Assembly (NCBI GenBank): GCA_913777615.1
Contig: CAJYTK010000007.1
Span: 186,001-250,000, forward strand
DNA from: an uncultured Agrobacterium sp.
GTDB taxonomy: Bacteria > Pseudomonadota > Alphaproteobacteria > Rhizobiales > Rhizobiaceae
Reading direction: 5' to 3'
Length of the DNA stretch: 64,000 nt
The notes beneath the pieces are model-generated. The model saw nothing but the letters and a program-made list of their open reading frames with translations. It had not been told where the DNA came from and ran no database searches. This document shows, piece by piece, positions 9,770 to 17,499 of the stretch (its first letter is position 1; the number at the start of each line of letters is the position of its first letter). Position numbers and translations under genes: made by a program.

Positions 9770-10591
9770 ATGTTTGATATCGGCTGGAGCGAGTTGCTGG
9801 TGATCGCGATCGTCCTGATCGTGGTTGTTGGCCCGAAAGACTTGCCACCCATGATCCGTGCCTTTGGCAAGACGATGGCCGGTTTCCGCAAGATGGCGGG
9901 GGATTTCCGCGCTCAGTTCGATGAGGCCATGAAAGAGGCCGACATGGACGATGTGCGCCAGACGATCGCCGATGTCCGCAATCTCAACCCGACCAATTCT
10001 CTGCGCGATGCGATGAACCCGCTGCGCCAGCTCGGCAATGACATCCGCTCCGACCTGCAGAATGCTGCAACGCCACCATCTGGACCTGCAACCAGCGCTC
10101 CGGCCGATGCACCTGCGGTTACGCTGTCCGAGCCCGAAATGAGGTTGCCGGATACGCCGCCTTCCGCCCTGTATCCTGCGACAGCATCCGGCACCACCAG
10201 TTCGATCGCCACAGATGCAACGGTGACCGCGAATTCCATCGCCGAGAAGCCCAAGCGCAATCGGAAGGCATCCGCCAAGTCTGCTCAGGAAGTCGAGGCG
10301 GAAACGGTTGCCGCAAAACCGAAACGTGCGTCTCGCACCATAGCCGCCATGGCTGATGCAAAGAAGCCGAAGGTTGCCTCCATCGCTGAAATGGAAGCCG
10401 AACCCGCCATTACACCTGCACTTACAGAGATGGCTGCAACGGCGGCAAAATCGAAAACGACAAGGACCGTAACGCCGAAGAAGCAGAGCGTCACAAAGGC
10501 GAAAATCGAAAGCGCCAGATCCGATGACGTTGCCGCAGAAACGCCGTTGAAAAAGACCCGGACCGTCAAGGCCAAGAAGGATGAAGCATGA
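9770..10591 (+). CDS. tatB: Twin-arginine translocase subunit TatB
   Basis: TatB forms the receptor complex with TatC that recognises twin-arginine signal peptides. The N-terminal helix (DIGWSELLVIAIVLIVVVG) and GPKDLPPMIRAFGKTMAGFR are diagnostic. Length is 273 aa, longer than E. coli TatB (171 aa), because of a Lys/Ala/Thr-rich tail of about 150 residues. That is common in rhizobia. The ATG at 9770 follows GGGAG; a TTG just upstream is in frame but closer to the ribosome site. It overlaps tatC by 4 bases (ATGA). Confidence 0.96.
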   Translation: MFDIGWSELLVIAIVLIVVVGPKDLPPMIRAFGKTMAGFRKMAGDFRAQFDEAMKEADMDDVRQTIADVRNLNPTNSLRDAMNPLRQLGNDIRSDLQNAATPPSGPATSAPADAPAVTLSEPEMRLPDTPPSALYPATASGTTSSIATDATVTANSIAEKPKRNRKASAKSAQEVEAETVAAKPKRASRTIAAMADAKKPKVASIAEMEAEPAITPALTEMAATAAKSKTTRTVTPKKQSVTKAKIESARSDDVAAETPLKKTRTVKAKKDEA

Positions 10592-11400
10592 GTGAGGATA
10601 CCGAGGATAAGCCGCAGCCGCTTATCGAACACCTCATGGAACTGCGCACCCGGCTTATCTGGTCGCTCGGCGCGTTTTTCATCGCTTTCCTTGCGTGCTT
10701 CGCAATTGCCAAGCATCTCTTCAATCTACTCGTTATTCCGTACAAGTGGGCGGTCATCTGGGCCGGTCTGGATGTTGCGAAATCCTCGCTGATCTACACG
10801 GCTCCGCAGGAATTTTTCTTCACCCAGATCAAGGTCGCCATGTTCGGAGCCATGGTGATTTCCTTTCCGGTGGTTGCGTCACAGCTCTACAAGTTCGTGG
10901 CACCCGGCCTCTACAAGAATGAGCGCGCGGCCTTTTTGCCGTTCCTTATCGCTTCTCCACTGCTGTTCCTCCTCGGCGCCGCTCTCGTTTATTTCTTCTT
11001 CACGCCCATGGTGATGTGGTTCTTCCTTGCCATGCAGCAATTGCCGCAAGATGGCGAGGTGGCTATTTCGCTGATGCCGAAGGTGTCTGAGTATCTGAGC
11101 CTCATCATGACGCTCGTCCTCTCCTTTGGGCTTGTGTTCCAGTTACCGGTCGTCACCACGCTTCTGGCACGCGTTGGATTGCTGACAAGCGACTGGCTGA
11201 GAGAAAAGCGCAAGTTTGCGATCGTTGCCGCGTTCATCGTTGCTGCCGTTCTGACACCGCCCGATCCCATGTCCCAGATCGGTCTTGCCTTGCCAGCGAT
11301 CCTTCTCTACGAGGTTTCAATCTATATGGCTCGACTCGTGGAGAAGAAGCGCGCTGCCGAAGTTGCTGGACGGGAGCTTGAAGGCCCCGAAGAGGTCTAA
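10588..11400 (+). CDS. tatC: Twin-arginine translocase subunit TatC
   Basis: TatC is the polytopic core of the Tat receptor, with six predicted transmembrane helices. The N-terminal LIEHLMELRTRLIWSL motif that contacts twin-arginine signals is present, as are PQEFFFTQIKVAMFGA and FGLVFQLPVVTTLLARVGL. Length is 270 aa. It starts inside the stop of tatB (ATGA overlap), so translation is probably coupled. A terminator hairpin follows within 25 bases. Confidence 0.97.
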   Translation: MSEDTEDKPQPLIEHLMELRTRLIWSLGAFFIAFLACFAIAKHLFNLLVIPYKWAVIWAGLDVAKSSLIYTAPQEFFFTQIKVAMFGAMVISFPVVASQLYKFVAPGLYKNERAAFLPFLIASPLLFLLGAALVYFFFTPMVMWFFLAMQQLPQDGEVAISLMPKVSEYLSLIMTLVLSFGLVFQLPVVTTLLARVGLLTSDWLREKRKFAIVAAFIVAAVLTPPDPMSQIGLALPAILLYEVSIYMARLVEKKRAAEVAGRELEGPEEV

Positions 11401-11424
11401 CGGTTCTCGAACGCTTTTCTCCAG

Positions 11425-11456
11425 ACGCCGGGTCATTTGTCCCGGCGTTTTGTTTT
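11425..11456 (+). terminator. Terminator after tatC
   Basis: A perfect 8-bp stem ACGCCGGG / CCCGGCGT with an 8-base loop is followed by TTTTGTTTT. It lies 24 bases after the tatC stop and about 40 bases before the serS start. Confidence 0.8.
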
Positions 11457-11496
11457 CCAACAAGCCAAGACGCAAAAACCACGGTCTGGAACGACG

Positions 11497-12780
11497 ATGC
11501 ACGATATTAAATGGATACGCGAAAACCCTGAAGCCTTCGATGCTGCGCTTGCCAAGCGCGGAGCCGAACCTCAGTCCGCGGGCCTGATTGCGCTCGACGA
11601 GAAGCGCCGCTCCGTCATCCAGACCTTGCAGGACATGCAGTCTCGCCGAAATGCCGCCTCGAAGGAGATCGGCGCTGCCATGGCGCAGAAGAACGCTGAA
11701 TTGGCTGAGAAGCTGAAGGCCGAGGTCGCTGACATCAAGGACAGCATGCCGAAGCTGGAAGAGGAAGACCGTCAGGTTACCGGTCAGCTCAACGATGCCC
11801 TCTCGCGCATTCCCAATATCCCGCTGGACGGTGTACCGGTCGGCAAGGATGAGAACGACAATGTCGTGACGCGCGTCGTTGGCCAGAAACCCGGTTGGAA
11901 CCACCAGGCGAGGGAGCATTTCGAGATCGGTGAAGCCCTGGGCTACATGGATTTCGATCGTGCTGCCAAGCTTTCGGGCTCTCGCTTCACCGTGCTGACC
12001 AGCCAGATTGCCCGGCTGGAGCGTGCGCTCGGTCAGTTCATGATTGACCTGCACACCAGCGAACACGGTTATACGGAAGTTTCGTCGCCGCTTATGGTGC
12101 GTGCTGAAACGCTGTATGGAACGGGCAATCTGCCAAAGTTCGAGGAAGACCTGTTCAAGACGACGGACGGACGATACCTCATTCCGACCGCGGAAGTGAC
12201 GCTGACCAATTTGGTTGCCGGTGAAATTCTCGAACAGGAAAAGCTACCGCTTCGTTTCACGGCGTTGACGCCTTCTTTCCGCTCGGAGGCAGGTTCCGCC
12301 GGTCGCGACACCCGCGGCATGCTGCGCCAGCATCAGTTCTGGAAGTGCGAACTTGTGTCGATTACCGATGCTGAAAGCTCGATTGAAGAGCATGAGCGCA
12401 TGACGGCATGTGCCGAAGAAGTGCTGAAGCGTCTTGGCATGCATTTCCGCACGATGACGCTCTGCACCGGTGATATGGGCTTCGGCGCGCGCAAGACCTA
12501 CGATCTCGAGGTTTGGCTGCCCGGCCAGAACACCTATCGTGAAATTTCCTCCTGCTCCCTCTGCGGCGATTTCCAGGCACGACGCATGGATGCGCGCTAT
12601 CGCGGCAAGGGCGACAAGGCCACGACGTTCGTTCACACATTGAACGGCTCGGGTACCGCCGTCGGACGTTGCCTGATCGCGGTTCTGGAAAACTATCTGA
12701 ACGAAGATGGCTCGGTCACCATTCCGGACGTTTTGCTGCCTTACATGGGCGGTTTGAAGCGAATCGAGAAGGCAGCCTGA
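11497..12780 (+). CDS. serS: Seryl-tRNA synthetase
   Basis: This class II synthetase charges tRNA-Ser. The N-terminal coiled-coil arm (about residues 25-105, with [16 protein letters not shown]) is followed by the catalytic core with motif 2 ([21 protein letters not shown]) and motif 3 ([18 protein letters not shown]). Length is 427 aa. The ATG at 11497 ([11 protein letters not shown]) matches the usual family start; TGGA lies upstream. SurE and Pcm genes follow, an order seen in many alphaproteobacteria. Confidence 0.97.
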   Translation: MHDIKWIRENPEAFDAALAKRGAEPQSAGLIALDEKRRSVIQTLQDMQSRRNAASKEIGAAMAQKNAELAEKLKAEVADIKDSMPKLEEEDRQVTGQLNDALSRIPNIPLDGVPVGKDENDNVVTRVVGQKPGWNHQAREHFEIGEALGYMDFDRAAKLSGSRFTVLTSQIARLERALGQFMIDLHTSEHGYTEVSSPLMVRAETLYGTGNLPKFEEDLFKTTDGRYLIPTAEVTLTNLVAGEILEQEKLPLRFTALTPSFRSEAGSAGRDTRGMLRQHQFWKCELVSITDAESSIEEHERMTACAEEVLKRLGMHFRTMTLCTGDMGFGARKTYDLEVWLPGQNTYREISSCSLCGDFQARRMDARYRGKGDKATTFVHTLNGSGTAVGRCLIAVLENYLNEDGSVTIPDVLLPYMGGLKRIEKAA

Positions 12781-12917
12781 GTTCTGAATTCTGCTCTCCG
12801 CGTCACCGGCGCGGAAAGTCACCTCTGCCATGAGGAGTGTACCCGCTAGGCTTGCCTTCCGGTTGAGCGGTTGCTGGTGCGGTGGTGGCACGGGACGAAG
12901 CAACGAGGGAGAAGATC

Positions 12918-13694
12918 ATGCGGATTTTACTGACGAATGATGATGGCATCCACGCGGAGGGTCTGGCAGCGCTGGAGCGCATCGCCCGCACGCTGTCTGA
13001 CGATGTGTGGATCGTTGCGCCGGAAACCGATCAGAGCGGTCTTGCCCATTCCCTGACGCTCTCCGAGCCGCTTCGCTTGCGCAAGATATCGGACAAGCAT
13101 TACGCGGTACGCGGCACGCCGACCGATTGCGTTATCATGGGCATCCGTGAAGTTCTTCCCGGTAAGCCAGATCTGGTTCTCTCCGGTGTCAATTCCGGCG
13201 CCAATATGGCCGACGACGTGACCTATTCGGGAACGATCGCGGGTGCGATCGAAGGCACGCTTCAGGGTGTCCGCTCTTTCGCGCTGAGCCAAGCCTACGC
13301 CTATACGGGTACAGCCGAGCGGGTCGTTCCCTGGGAGGTTGCCGAATCTTACGCGCCGGATCTCATTCGCAAGTTGAGCAAGGTCGATCTACCGGATGGT
13401 ACCTTTCTCAATCTCAACTTCCCAAACTGCGCACCCGAAGACGTCCAAGGTGTCAGCGTAACGGGACAAGGCAAGCTCGACTTTGGCTTGATGGTGGAGG
13501 AGCGCCATGATGGCCGTGGTCTACCCTATTACTGGCTGCGTTTCGGCGAACGCCTCGGTACCTTCATGGAGGGCACCGATATCCATGCCGTCAAGCACAA
13601 CAAGATTTCGGTAACACCCCTCAAGCTTGACCTTACCGACTACTCGGTCAAGGATCGGATCGCCAAGGCACTTGGATTCGGAGCAAACGATTGA
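12918..13694 (+). CDS. surE: 5'/3'-nucleotidase SurE
   Basis: SurE is a metal-dependent nucleoside-monophosphate phosphatase linked to stationary-phase survival. The metal site [12 protein letters not shown] lies at the N-terminus and [20 protein letters not shown] in the middle. Length is 258 aa. The ATG at 12918 ([10 protein letters not shown]) has a strong GAGGGAGAA upstream; an in-frame ATG at 12882 would put extra residues ahead of the conserved start. The stop overlaps a TTG start of pcm by 3 bases. The preceding gap carries a small hairpin (12797-12815). Confidence 0.96.
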   Translation: MRILLTNDDGIHAEGLAALERIARTLSDDVWIVAPETDQSGLAHSLTLSEPLRLRKISDKHYAVRGTPTDCVIMGIREVLPGKPDLVLSGVNSGANMADDVTYSGTIAGAIEGTLQGVRSFALSQAYAYTGTAERVVPWEVAESYAPDLIRKLSKVDLPDGTFLNLNFPNCAPEDVQGVSVTGQGKLDFGLMVEERHDGRGLPYYWLRFGERLGTFMEGTDIHAVKHNKISVTPLKLDLTDYSVKDRIAKALGFGAND

Positions 13695-14344
13695 AATCGC
13701 CCATGGTGGAGAAAGAAGGCTTCGCTGCGCTTGTCCTCAGACTGCGGGCCGCGGGCATTTCCGACCTCGATCTTCTGACGGCGGTCGAGCAGACGCCACG
13801 CTCTCTCTTCGTTCCGGCGCCTCTCGCCGCAGACGCCTATTGCAGCCGCACAATCCCCATCGACTGCGGAGCCTTCATGGAAGGCGCCGATATGGCGGTG
13901 AAGATCATCGCCCGGCTCCAGGTGAAGCCCGGCCAGCGTGTGCTTGAAATCGGCACGGGTAGCGGCTTCATGACCGCGGTCCTTGGGCGACGTGCGGAAC
14001 GTGTACTCTCCGTGGAGCGATACAAAACGCTGGTTCAAGCGGCACAGAATCGGATGGACGATCTCAGCATCCGCAATGTGGTCATCCGTCAGGCCGATGG
14101 TTCGAACGGTCTTGTGGGTGAGGGAACCTTCGATCGGATCGTTTCCACCGCCGCCTTTTCCGCCATGCCGCGCTTCTTCACTGAACAGATCGTGTCCGGC
14201 GGTATGATGATTGCCCCGATCATACTTGAAGATGGACGCTGCGTGATGACCCGCTTTTCAAAGACCGGCAGTCGCTTCGAGCGCGAAGAGCTTTTTGAAA
14301 CACCCTTCCTGCCAATCGAATCCCACATCGCAACCTATCTTTAG
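13691..14344 (+). CDS. pcm: Protein-L-isoaspartate O-methyltransferase
   Basis: Pcm methylates isoaspartyl residues in damaged proteins using S-adenosylmethionine, starting their repair. The SAM-binding motif [18 protein letters not shown] and the family segment [23 protein letters not shown] are visible. Length is 217 aa. A TTG at 13691 overlaps the surE stop and has GGAG seven bases upstream; the first ATG is at 13703. In many relatives a LysM/M23 lipoprotein gene (nlpD type) follows directly. Here 9 kb of oppositely oriented formate genes lies between them. Confidence 0.93.
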   Translation: MKSPMVEKEGFAALVLRLRAAGISDLDLLTAVEQTPRSLFVPAPLAADAYCSRTIPIDCGAFMEGADMAVKIIARLQVKPGQRVLEIGTGSGFMTAVLGRRAERVLSVERYKTLVQAAQNRMDDLSIRNVVIRQADGSNGLVGEGTFDRIVSTAAFSAMPRFFTEQIVSGGMMIAPIILEDGRCVMTRFSKTGSRFEREELFETPFLPIESHIATYL

Positions 14345-14428
14345 AGCCTGTCGCGTCGGACTGTGCAGCGGTTTTGTGGTCACGTCATGCGATAAAGACA
14401 TATGAGCGAAGCTTAAGGTCACGACGCG
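14344..14428. repeat. Degenerate dispersed rhizobial intergenic repeat
   Basis: This stretch starts at the last base of the pcm stop. It reads AGAGCCTGTCGCG, then TGTGCAGCGGTTTTG, then CATGCG and AAGACA. From memory it resembles a repeat scattered through Rhizobium/Mesorhizobium/Brucella intergenic DNA that carries the same TGTGCAGCGGTTTTG core between CATGTCGCG- and CGACATGCG-like arms. Here the arms are imperfect, so it looks like an old copy. The match is from recollection; no alignment was made. Confidence 0.55.
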
Positions 14429-14450
14429 CCCAGATGGCTTCAAAGTGGCT

Positions 14451-14477
14451 AAAAAAAGAGCCGGCTTACACCGGCTC
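14451..14477 (-). terminator. Terminator of the OFA transporter gene
   Basis: On the minus strand a 7-bp stem GAGCCGG / CCGGCTC with a 6-base loop is followed by seven T, 29 bases beyond the transporter stop codon. It separates the formate unit from the convergent pcm gene. Confidence 0.88.
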
Positions 14478-14506
14478 CCGATGATCTTTGACCTGTCTTG
14501 CTGCAC

Positions 14507-16159
14507 TTACCCGAAGAGCGCGAAGCTGCTCTTCAGGGTAACCCATACACCCCACAGGAGCGGGAGGCCGACTGCGGCCCAGGCGAGAGCCGCCTTACCA
14601 TCGAAACCGCCTTTGCCGATGCCGAAGGAGCCTGTCGGGCCGGCATTGGCCGCCGCGGTCTTTGCCTGAAGCGAGGCGACTTCCTCGTCTGACATGAACC
14701 ACTTGTCGGAGAGTGGCTTGACGAAGGCGTTGGCGATGAGGCCGAGCGCCAGCATGCCGGCTAGGATGTACATCGTGCTGGTGTAGAGAGCAGGGCCCGG
14801 TGCGACACCAGCGGCGATCTGTGCCTCACGGATGTAGTTGACCACGACGGGACCAACGATACCAGCCGTTGCCCAAGCCGTCAGCAGGCGACCATGGATG
14901 GCGCCGACAAACTGTGTGCCGAAGATATCCGCGAGATAGGCCGGGATGGTGGCGAAACCACCGCCATACATGGACAGGATGATGCCGAAGGCAAGGACGA
15001 AGAGAGCCTTCGAGCCCATCAGCGCAAGCGTCGGTGCAAGCGCATAAAGCACAATGCCAAGAATAAAGAAGCAGAAGTAAGTGTTCTTTCTGCCAATCTT
15101 GTCTGACATCGAGGCCCAGAAGAAACGGCCGCCAATGTTGAAGAGCGATAAAAGCCCGGTGAAGCCTGCTGCGATCGCCGCAATCTGTGCCTTTTGCGCT
15201 GCATCGAGGTCTGCGAAGGCGACACCTGGCGCTCCGATGAGAGAACCGGCAAAGATTTCCTGCAGCATGGGGGAAGCCATGCCAATCACGCCAATGCCCG
15301 CAGAAACGTTGAGGCAAAGAACCGCCCAGATCAGCCAGAACTGCTTGGTTTTGTGGGCGTCACGCAGATGCACGTGGCGCGTGGTAATCATCGCGCTCTT
15401 GGAAGCAGGCGGCGTCCAGCCTTCCGGGCGCCAGCCAGCGGGTGGGATGCGGTATCCAAAAGCACCGGCCATCATAAAGACGAAGTAGATCAGCGCCATG
15501 ACGACGAAGGTCTGCCAGACGCCAACGGTCGTATCGGTCTTGAAATGGCCCATCAGCAGGTTGGCGAGTGGAGCGCCGATCATCGCGCCGCCGCCAAATC
15601 CCATGATGGCCATGCCCGTCGCCATGCCGCGCCTGTCCGGGAACCATTTGATCAGCGTCGATACGGGCGAAATATAGCCAAGCCCGAGGCCCACGCCACC
15701 GATGACACCTGCACCGAGCCACATCAACCACAACTGATGGGTCATGACACCGATCGCCGCGACGAGAATACCGCCGCACCAGCAGCACGCGGAAACGAAG
15801 CCGGCTTTGCGCGGGCCGACACGCTCCAGCCAACCGCCCCAGATGGCCGCAGAGCAGCCCAAGAGAACGAAGAACAGAGTGTAAATCCACCCAAGATCTG
15901 CCACGCGCCAGTTACAGGCAGTCGTGAAGAGGGCACCGATCAGCGTCAAGCTCGAGCAGCTTGGATCTGTGGCGGGAAGAGCCTTCGACAAAGGGAGCCA
16001 GAATACGCTGAAGCCGTAGGCCATACCGATGCACAGGTGAATGGCCAGTGCGGCGGGCGGAACCAGCCAACGATTGAATCCGGGTTTGGCGATGATTCGC
16101 TCTCGATCGAGAAGACCGGTCCCCGCCATGCCTCCTCCGCTTACGCCTGTAACTGCCAT
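14507..16159 (-). CDS. OFA-family (oxalate/formate) major facilitator transporter
   Basis: This 550-aa inner-membrane protein has about 12-14 hydrophobic helices and belongs to the OxlT/OFA branch of the major facilitator superfamily. Family hallmarks are the FNRWLVPPAALAIHLCIGMAYGFSVF start, WGGWLERVGPRKAG and KWFPDRRGMATGMAIMGFGGGA. The C-terminus carries an extra hydrophobic helix. The ATG at 16159 has GGGAGG eight bases upstream on the minus strand; a TTG at 16165 is too close to it. It lies just downstream of the formate dehydrogenase genes on the same strand, so formate (or another small carboxylate) uptake is a reasonable inference. No oxalyl-CoA decarboxylase gene is in the window, so oxalate exchange is not supported. 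Confidence 0.85.
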   Translation of the reverse strand: MAVTGVSGGGMAGTGLLDRERIIAKPGFNRWLVPPAALAIHLCIGMAYGFSVFWLPLSKALPATDPSCSSLTLIGALFTTACNWRVADLGWIYTLFFVLLGCSAAIWGGWLERVGPRKAGFVSACCWCGGILVAAIGVMTHQLWLMWLGAGVIGGVGLGLGYISPVSTLIKWFPDRRGMATGMAIMGFGGGAMIGAPLANLLMGHFKTDTTVGVWQTFVVMALIYFVFMMAGAFGYRIPPAGWRPEGWTPPASKSAMITTRHVHLRDAHKTKQFWLIWAVLCLNVSAGIGVIGMASPMLQEIFAGSLIGAPGVAFADLDAAQKAQIAAIAAGFTGLLSLFNIGGRFFWASMSDKIGRKNTYFCFFILGIVLYALAPTLALMGSKALFVLAFGIILSMYGGGFATIPAYLADIFGTQFVGAIHGRLLTAWATAGIVGPVVVNYIREAQIAAGVAPGPALYTSTMYILAGMLALGLIANAFVKPLSDKWFMSDEEVASLQAKTAAANAGPTGSFGIGKGGFDGKAALAWAAVGLPLLWGVWVTLKSSFALFG

Positions 16160-16203
16160 CGACAATACCTCCCTCTTGGAATGTCAGGACTACTCTAATG
16201 ATT

Positions 16204-16226
16204 GTCGCTCAAATGCAATGAGCGAC
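16204..16226 (-). promoter_or_regulatory. Inverted repeat upstream of the OFA transporter gene
   Basis: A perfect 8-bp inverted repeat GTCGCTCA-N7-TGAGCGAC lies 45 bases upstream of the transporter start, between fdsD and the transporter. No T-run follows on the minus strand, so an operator or leader hairpin is more likely than a terminator. The rest of the 173-base gap shows no clear promoter. Confidence 0.45.
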
Positions 16227-16332
16227 CATCAATGAATTGAAAATCTGTGAGAAATCGGAGAGCCGGTGGCCTCCATTTGTTTTTCAACGGCATTGTGACA
16301 GTAGGTGGACCCGGTGACGATGCCCTTCACTC

Positions 16333-16677
16333 TCATGCTCCACTTGGTGGAATGCTGGGCTCCGACAGCGACTCTCCCGCCACTACTCCCTTTCCGCCCG
16401 GCGCGCCCTTTGCAGCATCTGAACCAAGTCCGACTGCCTGCGACGTCGGATCTTCCGGACGCTTGATCTGTTTGGCTGCGGTCAAAACCAGCGGCAGAAA
16501 TCCTTCGTGGCTGCCATCGATCATCTCGAAGAAACGCCGCCGCATGCGCGGCTCCCAGAATTTGTTGATATGAGTGGCGACACCGTCCACCTGCACGTCC
16601 TGTGGCTGCGAGAGGAAGAAGGTGGCAATCTGGTTCGCCATGCGAACGAGTTTTTCATCTGTGTGACTAAGCGACAT
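16333..16677 (-). CDS. fdsD: Formate dehydrogenase delta subunit / chaperone-like
   Basis: This small cytoplasmic protein (114 aa) is encoded with NAD-dependent molybdenum formate dehydrogenases and is thought to aid assembly or stability. The conserved part is the N-terminal 70 residues: KLVRMANQIATFF, then THINKFWEPRMRRRF and GFLPLVLTAA. The C-terminal 40 residues are low-complexity Gly/Pro/Ser. The ATG at 16677 overlaps the end of fdhD by 11 bases. A longer frame reaching 16782 runs through fdhD and is rejected. It is the last gene of the fdsGBA-fdhD-fdsD unit. Confidence 0.88.
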   Translation of the reverse strand: MSLSHTDEKLVRMANQIATFFLSQPQDVQVDGVATHINKFWEPRMRRRFFEMIDGSHEGFLPLVLTAAKQIKRPEDPTSQAVGLGSDAAKGAPGGKGVVAGESLSEPSIPPSGA

Positions 16678-17491
16678 GACTGGTCTCCCCCGATGCCAGA
16701 CGATCGGGTCTGGTAAACACTTCAAATTCATCGCCGCGTGCAATGCCGATGAGGCTGATCCCGGATCCGTCTGCTGTCTCAATGGCGAGCGCCGTCGGCG
16801 CCGAAATCGCGACCAGAACGGGGCAGCCGAGGAGAGCCGTTTTCTGAACCATCTCCACGGAAAGACGACTCGTAACCACTACAATACCTTCGAGTGCAGA
16901 CAGCCCCGATCGAAGGATCGCGCCAGACAGCTTGTCCAGAGCATTGTGCCGCCCGACATCCTCACGAATGGCGACAATGCCGCCTTCCGGTCGGTAAAAA
17001 CCCGCGCCGTGGACGGCGCGAGTCTCGCGATTGAGGCTCTGCCCGTCTGCCAGCATGCGGATGGCCTCGCTGACCTGTCGCGGCTGCCAGCGCGATGCTG
17101 GGTCGTTTACCGTTCTGACAGAGCGGGTTGCCTGGTCGATCGACTCAATGCCGCACAAGCCACAGCCTACTGGTCCCGCCATACGCCTACGGCGCGCCAC
17201 AAGCGCATCGGCAGTCGCGTCCCGCAACGTGATCTGCACGTCGATCCCGCGCCCAGCCTCGACTAGCTCCACCTCCAGAATATCCTGCGCCGAGGTTATG
17301 ATCTCTTCGGCCAGCGAGAAGCCATATGCGAAGTCGACAAGATCCGCAGGCGTTGCCATCATCACGGCGTGCGTGGAGCCGCCGTAGGAAAAAGCGATCG
17401 GCACTTCTTCCGGAACAATGCGGTGACCCGCCTCGATCCGTCCCTGCCGGAAGCGCCACTCTTCGATCGTTCTGCTGGGGGTTCGCTGCAT
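16667..17491 (-). CDS. fdhD: Formate dehydrogenase accessory sulfurtransferase FdhD
   Basis: FdhD transfers sulfur from a cysteine desulfurase to the molybdenum cofactor of formate dehydrogenase, which is needed for activity. The sulfur-carrying cysteine motif GCGLCGIES is visible at about residues 109-117, and REDVGRHNALDKL is the conserved cofactor-binding region. Length is 274 aa. It starts 8 bases after the fdsA stop and overlaps fdsD at its end. Cysteine desulfurases are encoded elsewhere in the window (55.7 and 60.9 kb), but which one acts as donor is unknown. Confidence 0.95.
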   Translation of the reverse strand: MQRTPSRTIEEWRFRQGRIEAGHRIVPEEVPIAFSYGGSTHAVMMATPADLVDFAYGFSLAEEIITSAQDILEVELVEAGRGIDVQITLRDATADALVARRRRMAGPVGCGLCGIESIDQATRSVRTVNDPASRWQPRQVSEAIRMLADGQSLNRETRAVHGAGFYRPEGGIVAIREDVGRHNALDKLSGAILRSGLSALEGIVVVTSRLSVEMVQKTALLGCPVLVAISAPTALAIETADGSGISLIGIARGDEFEVFTRPDRLASGETSHVA

Positions 17492-17499
17492 CCCCCGTC

